DNA from: Syntrophobacteraceae bacterium | Lineage (GTDB): Bacteria; Desulfobacterota; Syntrophobacteria; Syntrophobacterales; Syntrophobacteraceae | DNA: 54,196 nt | Assembly: GCA_018053185.1 (NCBI GenBank) | Contig: JAGPLX010000012.1 | Span: 1 to 54,196 of the forward strand | Direction: 5' to 3' | Shown: positions 1 to 8,022 of the stretch, one piece after another | Layout: each line of letters starts with the position of its first letter | Numbering within the stretch: position 1 is the first letter of the stretch | Notes under the pieces: generated by a model | Database searches by the model: none | What the model was told of the DNA's origin: nothing | The model's input: the letters and a program-made list of their open reading frames with translations, nothing else | Program-made: the position numbers and the translations under genes

Positions 1-81
1 GGGTTTCGCGTTCACAGTTGGGGAAAAACGGCCCGATCCATCGAAGACTTCGACGGGCTCTTTCTCGTGCGCATCCCGTAA
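1..81 (+). CDS. cas2: CRISPR-associated endonuclease Cas2, type I-E (C-terminal 26 codons only)
   Basis: Frame 1 from the first base is open for 26 codons and stops at TAA 79-81. The translation ends with EDFDGLFLVRIP and contains GFRVHSWGKTARSI. This fits the C-terminal beta-strand region of type I-E Cas2, where E. coli has a GF...NRR...DLDGL.LV pattern. Cas2 works with Cas1 as the spacer integrase. The rest of the gene, and presumably cas1 and the Cascade genes, lie to the left outside the window. The stop codon is only 18 bp before the first CRISPR repeat. The family match is from memory of the E. coli protein, but position and sequence agree well. Confidence 0.85.
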   Translation, partial: GFRVHSWGKTARSIEDFDGLFLVRIP

Positions 82-99
82 TTACTAGGATTTTTCAGT

Positions 100-1279
100 G
101 TTGTCCCCACGCGCGTGGGGGTGAACCGAACGGGGCAGCGTATATACTTACGTTGTCCCTAGTTGTCCCCACGCGCGTGGGGGTGAACCGTCGGTAAAAT
201 CCATCACCTTCAGGTAGGGTGCCGTTGTCCCCACGCGCGTGGGGGTGAACCGATTGTACTATAGATCCATTACAACATCCTTTAGTTGTCCCCACGCGCG
301 TGGGGGTGAACCGAAAGATGGCAATGGGAAAAAGAATCTTTTAGAAGTTGTCCCCACGCGCGTGGGGGTGAACCGGTATATAATCGTGGAATTTAAAACA
401 AGTAAGCGTTGTCCCCACGCGCGTGGGGGTGAACCGACGAGCCTCTTCGTTTTGCGTCAAATACCTTAGTTGTCCCCACGCGCGTGGGGGTGAACCGTAG
501 GCGCAGGCCACAAGGCAGAAGATCAAGAAGTTGTCCCCACGCGCGTGGGGGTGAACCGGAATGTTTACAGTAAAAGAAATAAATTCAACCGTTGTCCCCA
601 CGCGCGTGGGGGTGAACCGCCAATCGGCTGGGTCCACGCCAGACATTGGAAGTTGTCCCCACGCGCGTGGGGGTGAACCGGAATACGTGGGGGCGAATGG
701 AGAGGTATACGCGTTGTCCCCACGCGCGTGGGGGTGAACCGTTTTCGGACCTAAAATTCCATCAGGTATAACAGTTGTCCCCACGCGCGTGGGGGTGAAC
801 CGTAAACATAATATAGAAGTTAACGGAATGATCCGTTGTCCCCACGCGCGTGGGGGTGAACCGAAGGACTTTGGAACTCCGGCACGAGAATTTCGGTTGT
901 CCCCACGCGCGTGGGGGTGAACCGGGGACAGCCGCAACGGAGGAAGCACCATGAGGGTTGTCCCCACGCGCGTGGGGGTGAACCGATTACCCTGTGATCG
1001 TAATCGTCAAGGTGGATTAAAGTTGTCCCCACGCGCGTGGGGGTGAACCGTAACAGGACTAGATACGTCAAGGTGGATTAAAGTTGTCCCCACGCGCGTG
1101 GGGGTGAACCGCTTATCCGGGAACCAGAAGGAGGAAGATGCTCGTTGTCCCCACGCGCGTGGGGGTGAACCGATTGAGCGAGAGCGACTTTTCTAGAATC
1201 GCGCGTGGGGGTGAACCGCACAATGGCGCAACCAAACCCGTGGAATTGTCGTTGTCCCCACGCGCGTAGGGGTGAACCG
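100..1279 (+). CRISPR. Type I-E CRISPR array, 20 repeats and 19 spacers
   Basis: The repeat is 29 bp, begins GTTGTCCCC and ends GTGAACCG, with an inner CCCCACGCGCGTGGGG palindrome. Repeats start at 100, 162, 224, 285, 347, 408, 469, 530, 591, 652, 713, 774, 835, 896, 957, 1022, 1083, 1144, 1190 (5' half destroyed) and 1251 (one G to A change). Most spacers are 32 nt, the ones at 129, 191 and 314 are 33, and the one at 986 is 36. The terminal ACCG and the cas2 neighbour indicate type I-E. The degenerate repeats lie at the right end, so the leader is on the left and transcription runs rightwards. The spacer at 1173 is only 17 nt because of an apparent 15-bp deletion into the next repeat. Confidence 0.98.
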
Positions 1280-1452
1280 GATGTGTCTTTCCGGGGATTG
1301 GTTGCTTTCCCGTTTTGCCAACACGCAGGTGGTACCGGCACTGGTTGCCGGTGTCCGAAAGGCAGGAGGCCCAAACTACGGGCTGGAGAGAAAACCCGGG
1401 AGGTCATCTATCCCATGGCCGCCGACATTGTGACCCGATGGTCCTCAGAGGC

Positions 1453-1731
1453 TCAGGCACTTCGCGATTTGCTCTGTTCCTTGAGCCATTCCCGCAGGGC
1501 TCTGTTAATACGCGTTTGCCAACCACGAGCCGTTGCCTTGAACGCCTCCAACACGTCGGCATCCAGTCTGATACTGACGTGTGTTTTCGTTTGACCGGCC
1601 TTGGGGCGACCTCGTGACCTCAACATCTCTGCAGCGAGTTGTGGCTCAAAGAGTTCAGGTATTTTCTCACAGGCTGGCTGAGTATGTTGGAAATCCTTTT
1701 CGGTCCGCTCGTGGTTATCTTTGTCAGTCAA
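1453..1731 (-). CDS. brnA: BrnA-type antitoxin (ribbon-helix-helix), no toxin partner visible
   Basis: The C-terminal half, around RGRPKAGQTK followed by THVSIRLDADVLEAFKA and GWQTRINRALREWL, is the typical BrnA/DUF4415 ribbon-helix-helix antitoxin fold. BrnA binds its own promoter and neutralises the ribonuclease BrnT. The 92-aa frame starts at TTG 1731 without a clear ribosome binding site, and an internal ATG at 1626 would leave only the DNA-binding core. brnT normally lies immediately upstream of brnA, but here that side is occupied by the divergent ASKHA gene. The 173 bp downstream, up to the CRISPR array, is too short for BrnT. Function as a free antitoxin or as a simple repressor is inference. 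Confidence 0.75.
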   Translation of the reverse strand: MTDKDNHERTEKDFQHTQPACEKIPELFEPQLAAEMLRSRGRPKAGQTKTHVSIRLDADVLEAFKATARGWQTRINRALREWLKEQSKSRSA

Positions 1732-1745
1732 CGAGGAGGGTTCGA

Positions 1746-3611
1746 ATGAGTCCCAATGTCCGCATTGTCGGTCGCCAAATGCCGATTTCCGTCCAGGAAG
1801 GGGAAAGTCTTCTCAGCGTCCTTCTTGCCGCCGGGTTTCTCATCTCTGCCGATTGCGGAGGCAAGGGGAAATGCGGCCGATGTAAGGTCAGGGTCGTCGA
1901 AGGGACATCGAGCCTCCCTCTCTCCCCACTGGAAATGGGTCGGCTGAGTGAGGAGGAAATTGCCGCGGGCTTTCGATTGGCCTGCCGGCAGAAAGTTTCG
2001 GAAGATCTCGTCCTGGAGGTTGTGGAGGAAATCTATCGCCAGGAGGTATACAAGAGGCTGGGAATTGGAGTCGGAAAACCTTTACCCCTGGTACCCTATG
2101 TTCGGAAGGTTCTCTTGCCTGAAGGAAAAAGTCTGGAAAATGCCCTCGATGAACTGAACCTTTCCGGGGAGATCGACTGGGCTGCCGTACTTCCCCGCGC
2201 AGTGGACCCTCGTTTTCTTCAAGATGCAGGTTCGAATCCGTCATCCGACGGCCTCCCCCCCCGTTGTCAAGCCGCCCTGGTAACGGCATCCCGCAAGGTG
2301 ATCGGTCTTTGCCCTCCCACCGCCACCTTGCATGGAGTCGCCGTGGATCTTGGAACTACAACCATTGCAGTCTATCTATGCAATCTCAAGACCGGGGAAA
2401 TCCTCGGCGTGGAGACGGCACGAAACCCCCAAGTCTCTTACGGCGCGGACGTGATGAGCCGCATCAAGGCCTCCCGGGATCCCGAGAATGCCTCTCAGCT
2501 CCAAGCGCTTGCCCGCGAAACCGTCAATGCTTGTATCACCGCCCTGTCTCGAAGGCATGAACTTTCACCCGAATCCCTGGCGGACGCAGTCGTCGTCGGA
2601 AACTCCACCATGGTGCATCTCTTGCTGGGAGCTTCGACCCAGGGGTTGGAGGTTGCTCCCTATAGCCCTATTTTTCATTCGAGTCTTGAAATTCGAGCCA
2701 GAGACCTTGGTTTATCCCTTCATCCCGGCGCCCTGGTCCACACCCTGCCCCTTCCTTCCGCCTTTGTAGGGGCGGACACGGTGGCTGCATGGCTGTGGGC
2801 GGAACAAAGACTCGACGATCGATCGACCTTGCTGCTGGACCTGGGAACCAACGGAGAGATGGTATTGTCCGCCCGGGGTGGGTTGTGGGCCACATCCTGT
2901 GCCACCGGACCCGCCTTCGAAGGGGCGACCCTCACCTGCGGCATGGCTGCCATCCCGGGGGCGATCGAAAGAGTATGGTTTGAGGGGGCAAAGCCTGGAT
3001 TGAAGATTATCGGGAGTTCGACGGATCCACACATTCGCCCTCGAGGAATCTGCGGATCGGGAGCCGTGTCGGTTCTCGCCGCACTTCTCCGGGAAGGCGT
3101 CCTCAGACCCGATGGGAGATTCGAGGTCGATTCGGGGCACAAATTCCTGCAATCCACCCCCAAAGGAGTCCGGTTTGTCCTGGCTTCCGCCAGGGAGTCC
3201 GCTTCAGGAAGGCCCGTAGTTCTTCATCAGAAGGATGTTCGAGATCTTCAGTTCGCCAAAGGCGCCGTCTCAACAGGAATCCGCTTCCTTTGTGATGCAG
3301 CGGGAATCAATGCCCCTGAGCGAATTCTTCTTGCCGGTGCCTTCGGAAACGTGATTGATCCCGAAGATGCTCTAACCATCGGCTTGATTCCGGAGCTGCC
3401 CCCGGAGAGCATCGAGGGAATTGGAAACGCGGCGGGGTTGGGCGCTTGCAGGGCGCTCCTCGACATCCGCACCCACCGGAGAGCCGAGGAACTCCTTCGA
3501 AAAATCCAGGTGGTGGAGATGGGGGGAGCCCCCGGTTTTAAAAAAGCCTTTTTTGCCAGTCTTTCCTTTCCTCATCCGAATTCCACCGCTCAGTGGAGAT
3601 TCGCAGAATAG
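1746..3611 (+). CDS. ASKHA-domain protein with N-terminal [2Fe-2S] ferredoxin domain (corrinoid-protein reactivator type)
   Basis: The start at ATG 1746 follows a good GAGGAGG site; the frame is open 55 codons further upstream but that part looks non-coding. The protein is 621 aa. Residues 1-90 form a plant-type [2Fe-2S] domain with ADCGGKGKCGRCKVRV and a fourth Cys in RLACRQ. From about residue 200 there is an ATPase of the acetate kinase/Hsp70/actin superfamily, with AVDLGTTTIAVYL and LLDLGTNGEM as phosphate loops (DUF4445 family). Relatives (RACE proteins) use ATP to re-reduce inactive Co(II) corrinoid proteins of methyltransferase systems. No corrinoid protein or methyltransferase lies nearby, so the substrate is unknown. 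The gene is divergent from the BrnA frame. Confidence 0.88.
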   Translation: MSPNVRIVGRQMPISVQEGESLLSVLLAAGFLISADCGGKGKCGRCKVRVVEGTSSLPLSPLEMGRLSEEEIAAGFRLACRQKVSEDLVLEVVEEIYRQEVYKRLGIGVGKPLPLVPYVRKVLLPEGKSLENALDELNLSGEIDWAAVLPRAVDPRFLQDAGSNPSSDGLPPRCQAALVTASRKVIGLCPPTATLHGVAVDLGTTTIAVYLCNLKTGEILGVETARNPQVSYGADVMSRIKASRDPENASQLQALARETVNACITALSRRHELSPESLADAVVVGNSTMVHLLLGASTQGLEVAPYSPIFHSSLEIRARDLGLSLHPGALVHTLPLPSAFVGADTVAAWLWAEQRLDDRSTLLLDLGTNGEMVLSARGGLWATSCATGPAFEGATLTCGMAAIPGAIERVWFEGAKPGLKIIGSSTDPHIRPRGICGSGAVSVLAALLREGVLRPDGRFEVDSGHKFLQSTPKGVRFVLASARESASGRPVVLHQKDVRDLQFAKGAVSTGIRFLCDAAGINAPERILLAGAFGNVIDPEDALTIGLIPELPPESIEGIGNAAGLGACRALLDIRTHRRAEELLRKIQVVEMGGAPGFKKAFFASLSFPHPNSTAQWRFAE

Positions 3612-3826
3612 AGTGACCCTTTTACCGACCGTTGCCCCGCGTGGTTCCTGCGGAGATCCAGGGGGTGGGAATGCCCGGATTTCCACCTGAAGTCTGTGTG
3701 AATGACAATGGGAGAATATCGGGCATCCTCTTCTGCAGGGCTGTTTGGTGCCCTATGACGGCACCTCATAAAGTCCCGTTGGCTTCGAGAACCCGAAAGG
3801 CAAAATCGTTTCCGTTACGCTGGGCA

Positions 3827-4597
3827 TCACAAAGAGAAGCTCATGTCGTCCGAGAGCACAGTCAGAGGAATTCCATCGAGTCCAGCCAGTTGCGCTTCGA
3901 TCTCTTGCCGGTAATGAGGTTTCAAGTGCGTGACGTAAATGTTTTCTGGAAGAAAGGGAAGCTTGCGGAGCTCCTTTTTCAGCAGAGAGGGGGTAAGGTG
4001 CCCCGAGTTCAAAGCGAGCTTGGCCAGTTCATCGGGAAAGGATACCTCGACCAGGAGCGCCTTCACGTTGAAATCCCCGGCCCGTTTCCAGATGCGGTCC
4101 GTGGGACCCGTATCCCCTGTGTATACCAATGCATCGTCGGAAGGGGTGGCGATTATATAGCCGTAAGCAGGGACGGCGTGATGGACCCGAGTGGCGAAGA
4201 CACGGTAGTCGCCCACCTGGGTGAATCTCGCGGGGGAGATCGCCTGGTAATGCATGATGGGATTGCCGCTGGTGGGCAAGAGGGTGAAATCAGGCCAGAT
4301 CTTGTTGTTGAAGACATATCGCTTGAGGTCCCCAATGACGTCCCTGCCGCTCAGGATGGTGATCCTGCTTTGGCAATGACGGGCTGCCGCAATGTTGTCC
4401 GCCAGGAAAGGGATGGCTTTGATGTGGTCGAGATGAGCATGGGTGAGAAAAATATGGGTGATCTTGTTCTGAGACTCGATGTCCAGGGCGAGGGACACGG
4501 TTCCGGCATCGAGCAGCAGGAAGTCGTCGATGAGAAATGCCGTCGGGTTCATGCCGGGATTTTCTGAGCCGGAAGAACCAAGGACCCGAATCTCCAT
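3827..4597 (-). CDS. Metallo-beta-lactamase-fold hydrolase, class II cyclic-nucleotide phosphodiesterase-like
   Basis: The 256-aa protein starts at ATG 4597 behind AAAGGAGG. The metal-binding motif is THAHLDHIKAIPF, near residue 55, the variant with HxHLDH seen in class II 3',5'-cyclic nucleotide phosphodiesterases. Later metal ligands appear in VHHAVPAYG, VYTGDTGPTD and VTHLKPHY. The likely role is hydrolysis of a phosphodiester bond, with cyclic nucleotide as the best guess. The substrate cannot be told from sequence because tRNase Z relatives share the fold. It stands alone between two rightward genes, so it is probably monocistronic. No signal peptide is visible, so it is probably cytoplasmic. 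Confidence 0.8.
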   Translation of the reverse strand: MEIRVLGSSGSENPGMNPTAFLIDDFLLLDAGTVSLALDIESQNKITHIFLTHAHLDHIKAIPFLADNIAAARHCQSRITILSGRDVIGDLKRYVFNNKIWPDFTLLPTSGNPIMHYQAISPARFTQVGDYRVFATRVHHAVPAYGYIIATPSDDALVYTGDTGPTDRIWKRAGDFNVKALLVEVSFPDELAKLALNSGHLTPSLLKKELRKLPFLPENIYVTHLKPHYRQEIEAQLAGLDGIPLTVLSDDMSFSL

Positions 4598-4912
4598 GAG
4601 CCGTTGCCTCCTTTACCAGAGGACCAATAGGGGGATTTTCCCCGCACTCCACGAAACACACAAGCGACCGGCGCGATTCTATAGAGTTTTGAGGAAATGA
4701 CAAAGGGGTATCATCCGGCAGGAGAAAATTATCCTCACGCGGGCACTCGAAAGGGCCTTGTTTGTGGGGGCAGAACGGGGGGAGGCTCTGTAGAAAAATC
4801 CGTTGTGTAGAACCAGTGGTCCCTGAGAGGAAAAGATGAGAGGCGGGGATAAGGGGCCTCTTATCGAGAAATTTTCAGGGTTTCGCAGGGTCTGCAGGGC
4901 GGGGGAAAAGGT
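4598..4912. other. Intergenic region, no gene seen
   Basis: The stretch lies between the phosphodiesterase start and the fumarase promoter candidate. Frames on both strands are short and lack ribosome binding sites. It should hold the promoter of the leftward phosphodiesterase, but no convincing -35/-10 pair was found. Confidence 0.5.
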
Positions 4913-5206
4913 TTGACAGGAGCAAAATAAATTTATAAGCTTTAAATCTATCGTAAGGTTCAATGCGACGTTTCATGTTTTCGGCAGCCTGCGAGTGGGA
5001 AGCAGGCCTCGAAGCCCCTCGCCGAGCGCAGCGGGGTGATGGACGCTGGCGCTCTTAGCGGACCCGGATACGATGCCCAAAAATCTTCCTTCCATCCACA
5101 GCCGACCCATGTGTGCGATCTCCAGTGTTCAATCGATGGTCATGCAACCGGTACCAGTGCGGCTTGCGCATCCAATCTGAAACATCTTTGAGAAAAGGAG
5201 TGAGTC
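4913..5206 (+). promoter_or_regulatory. Candidate promoter and long structured 5' leader of the fumarase gene
   Basis: TTGACA at 4913-4918 is followed after 15 bp by TATAAG at 4934-4939, in an AT-rich stretch. Transcription from here would give a leader of about 260 nt before ATG 5207. The middle of the leader (about 4985-5075) is GC-rich and can form successive hairpins: GCCTGC with GCAGGC, CCCCTCGC with GCGGGG, and CGCT with AGCG. I do not recognise a known riboswitch in it. The promoter spacing is shorter than ideal, so the start site is uncertain. Confidence 0.4.
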
Positions 5207-6823
5207 ATGCCGGAGTTCAAGTATCAAGACCCCTTTCCCCTCGCAAAAGATGACACCAAGTATCGTCTTCTGACAAAGGATTATGTTTCGGTGGCCCGCT
5301 GCGACGGTCAGGAGGTCCTGAAGGTGGATCCCGAAGGACTGGCTTTTCTGGCAAATCAGGCTTTCAGGGAAGTGAACTTCAAGCTGCGTCCCGCCCACCT
5401 GGAAAAATTGGCGGCCGTTCTCAGCGATCCGGAGGCTTCTCCCAACGATCGAGGGGTTGCCATCGCCTTGCTGCGAAACGCAGAGATCGCGGCCAAGTGT
5501 GAATTGCCCCTTTGTCAGGACACCGGGACGGCCACGGTGGTGGGCAAAAAAGGCCAGCAGGTCTGGACAGGCGGAAAAGACGAGGAGGCGATCTCCAGGG
5601 GCGTTTTCAAGACCTACACCGAGGAAAATCTGCGTTACTCCCAAACCATCCCCCTGACCATGTATGAAGAAATCAACTCGGGGACCAACTTGCCGGCACA
5701 AATTGACATCTATGCCACGGACGGACCGGAATACAAGTTTCTCTTTGTGGCCAAAGGAGGCGGGTCTGCCAACAAGACCATGCTGTATCAGGAAACCAAG
5801 GCCCTGCTGACCCCGGCCAACCTGGAGAAATTTCTCGTAGAAAAGATGAAGACCCTGGGAACGGCCGCCTGCCCGCCTTATCACCTGGCCTTTGTCATTG
5901 GCGGCACTTCCGCCGAGACGTGTTTGAAAACAGTAAAACTGGCCTCCACGGGTTACCTGGATAACCTTCCCACGACGGGAAACAGGGATGGCCAGGCATT
6001 TCGCGACCTGGAGATGGAAGCGAAGATCGAGAAGGCGGCAGCCAAGGCAGGGTACGGCGCCCAGTTCGGGGGGAAATACTTCGCCCTGGACGCGCGGGTG
6101 ATTCGCCTGCCTCGTCACGGAGCCTCCTGCCCGGTGGGAATGGGGGTATCCTGTTCCGCGGACCGAAACATCAAGGCCAAGATCAACAAGGACGGGATCT
6201 GGCTCGAGCAGCTCGAGGACAATCCCGGCCGGTTCATTCCGGAAAAATACCGCGGCAAGCACGATCATGGAGTGGTCAAGATCAATCTGAACCGCCCCAT
6301 GAAGGAGATTCTTGCCGAACTCACCAAGTATCCCGTGACCACTCAGCTGTCCCTTACGGGAACCATCATTGTGGCTCGGGATATCGCCCATGCCAAGCTC
6401 AAGGAACGGATCGACAAGGGGGAAGGGCTTCCCCAGTACTTCAAGGACCATCCCGTCTACTACGCCGGTCCCGCGAAGACTCCCAAAGGCAAACCGTCGG
6501 GTTCCTTCGGCCCCACCACGGCAGGGCGCATGGATTCCTACGTGGATTTGTTCCAGTCTCACGGCGGCTCCTTGGTCATGATTGCCAAGGGAAATCGATC
6601 ACAGCAGGTGACCGACGCCTGCAAGAAACACGGTGGGTTCTATCTGGGATCCATCGGTGGGGCTGCGGCCCTCCTGGCCGAAGAGAACATCAAGAAGGTG
6701 GAAGTGGTCGAGTATCCTGAGCTGGGAATGGAAGCCATCTGGAAGATCGAGGTGGAGGACTTCCCGGCCTTCATCCTGGTGGACGACAAAGGAAACGACT
6801 TTTTCAAGCAGATTTCCTCCTGA
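5207..6823 (+). CDS. fumA: Class I fumarate hydratase, iron-sulfur, single chain
   Basis: This 538-aa protein interconverts fumarate and malate using an oxygen-sensitive [4Fe-4S] cluster. The three expected cluster cysteines are in LPLCQDTG (C103), TAACPPYH (C222) and HGASCPVG (C308). Both halves of the family, the alpha-type catalytic part and the C-terminal beta-type part from about residue 340 ([20 protein letters not shown]), are joined in one chain, as in E. coli FumA/FumB. ATG 5207 follows AAAGGAG. In a sulfate reducer or syntroph it would serve the propionate/succinate route or a reductive branch. It is monocistronic, with a long leader and its own terminator. Confidence 0.95.
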   Translation: MPEFKYQDPFPLAKDDTKYRLLTKDYVSVARCDGQEVLKVDPEGLAFLANQAFREVNFKLRPAHLEKLAAVLSDPEASPNDRGVAIALLRNAEIAAKCELPLCQDTGTATVVGKKGQQVWTGGKDEEAISRGVFKTYTEENLRYSQTIPLTMYEEINSGTNLPAQIDIYATDGPEYKFLFVAKGGGSANKTMLYQETKALLTPANLEKFLVEKMKTLGTAACPPYHLAFVIGGTSAETCLKTVKLASTGYLDNLPTTGNRDGQAFRDLEMEAKIEKAAAKAGYGAQFGGKYFALDARVIRLPRHGASCPVGMGVSCSADRNIKAKINKDGIWLEQLEDNPGRFIPEKYRGKHDHGVVKINLNRPMKEILAELTKYPVTTQLSLTGTIIVARDIAHAKLKERIDKGEGLPQYFKDHPVYYAGPAKTPKGKPSGSFGPTTAGRMDSYVDLFQSHGGSLVMIAKGNRSQQVTDACKKHGGFYLGSIGGAAALLAEENIKKVEVVEYPELGMEAIWKIEVEDFPAFILVDDKGNDFFKQISS

Positions 6824-6857
6824 GGTTGTCTCGAGACTGAACCACTGAGCGGGAAAG

Positions 6858-6890
6858 AATCCCCCGTGCCCGAGAGGGCCGGGGGATTTT
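6858..6890 (+). terminator. Rho-independent terminator of fumarase
   Basis: AATCCCCC (6858-6865) pairs with GGGGGATT (6881-6888), with an inner GCCC/GGGC pairing, and is followed by TTTT. It lies 35 bp after the fumarase stop. Confidence 0.85.
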
Positions 6891-6920
6891 CCGTCCGGGG
6901 AACGAGTGTCGAAATGGATG

Positions 6921-6982
6921 CAAGGTCCTTACAGGATGCCTTCTGCCATGGGGGCAGGCATTTTGTGTGAGGTTGGACCTTG
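6921..6982. other. Two-tier stem-loop element of unknown role
   Basis: CAAGGTCC (6921-6928) is exactly complementary to GGACCTTG (6975-6982). Nested within is ATGC - CTGCC - loop - GGCAG - GCAT (about 6936-6961) with a 3-nt bulge, followed by TTTT. The element lies after the fumarase terminator and about 300 bp before the DUF3786 gene. It could be a second terminator, a small RNA or a leader element. The rest of 6983-7277 shows no gene. Confidence 0.4.
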
Positions 6983-7277
6983 GGACTATCTCGGAACAGC
7001 TCGGACGTTCCCTGTCGTCAACTCTCGCCTTGTGAACATGGCGGGCCCTCCGGCCGAAATTATCCGGCACCGATCCTGCCGATAACCATGACCACACGTT
7101 CCGCAAGGAACAGGTTCCTCCTACGGTGTAGATGCGGTACAACCCCGCGCCTTGGAATGCCGGGAAAGCGGGAGTTGATTTCTCTGAGCTCTCAACCCTA
7201 TAATCCACTAACCCCTGATAAACTGGTGCTCTCCTCCTCAGGCCGTACGCACAACCTTCACGGAGCAGGTTAAGATC

Positions 7278-7937
7278 GTGGCGAGGATTGACGATTACAG
7301 GGAGTCTTTTCGGCTGGCGGCTCAGGAGTTGGTCAAGGGCGATCTTCCCCGGATAGCCGAGATGTCGGGGGCGGACATGGCAATTCTCGAGGATGGTGCC
7401 TGCCGGTTGAGGGTGTTGTTCTTCGGATCACCTTATTGGGTCCAGGTTCGCGAGGGAGTCGAGGTCATCCGGGAAGGATGGAACGCAGAAGTGTCTTTGC
7501 CCGAGAAGATTCTCCTGTGCCATTATCTTCTGCACGCCCATGACGAGCCTGTTCGAGATGAGCTCATCACCTTTCGGGATATTCCCGACGGGCATTTCTA
7601 TTTCGAGGCTTTCCAGCGGCGCGCTCGAGATCCGTTCCTGTCGACCTTTGGGTGGAACGGAAAACTGTACCGAGCATGTGCCGGCGACCTGGGAGGGACT
7701 CCCGTGGAGAATGGGGACGTGGGGATGAGCTTCCGGGTGTTGCCTCGCATCACCATACAGATCGTCCTTTGGGAGGGCGATGAGGAATTGCCTCCCGAGG
7801 CGACGATTCTCTTCGATACATCCATCCGCCGGCGCCTGCCCGCGGAGGACATTGTAGTTTTGAGCGGTATGCTGGTCTACCGGTTGATAGGGATTGCAGG
7901 GAGCCGCCGGTTGGAAGTTTCAGGTCCTTCCACATGA
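7278..7937 (+). CDS. DUF3786 domain-containing protein
   Basis: This 219-aa cytoplasmic protein starts at GTG 7278 behind GGAGCAGG. It has no signal peptide or membrane segment. The pattern is that of DUF3786: an N-terminal helix, then ILEDGACRLRVLFFG, LPEKILLCHYLLHA, and near the C-terminus ATILFDTSIRRRLPAEDIV. The biochemical function is unknown. Such genes are often found in anaerobes near CO dehydrogenase/acetyl-CoA synthase or corrinoid genes. Here it comes immediately before a CooC-type ATPase gene, which supports a link to metal-cofactor maturation. That link is inference. The family assignment is from memory of the motif pattern. Confidence 0.65.
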   Translation: MARIDDYRESFRLAAQELVKGDLPRIAEMSGADMAILEDGACRLRVLFFGSPYWVQVREGVEVIREGWNAEVSLPEKILLCHYLLHAHDEPVRDELITFRDIPDGHFYFEAFQRRARDPFLSTFGWNGKLYRACAGDLGGTPVENGDVGMSFRVLPRITIQIVLWEGDEELPPEATILFDTSIRRRLPAEDIVVLSGMLVYRLIGIAGSRRLEVSGPST

Positions 7938-8022
7938 ATTTTCCGTCCGCTTCTTCGATCTGAGAGGTCTGAAAGGAAGACGGCGGAGAGGGGCCAAGGG
8001 CGGGGAGATTGGAGACGGAAGA

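Noticed and set aside
95-1594. Several long open frames with repeated HARGG, PTRVG and SPPRAWG blocks
   Set aside because: They are translations of the CRISPR repeats in different frames, not proteins.
2228-2250. GGTTCGAATCC resembling a tRNA T-loop
   Set aside because: It lies within the ASKHA coding region and no acceptor stem, D-arm or anticodon arm can be placed around it. No tRNA was found in the window.
5020-5050. AGCGGGGTGATGG in the fumarase leader resembles part of the c-di-GMP riboswitch (GEMM-I)
   Set aside because: The required GGACGCAAAGC core and P2 element are missing, so the similarity is too short.
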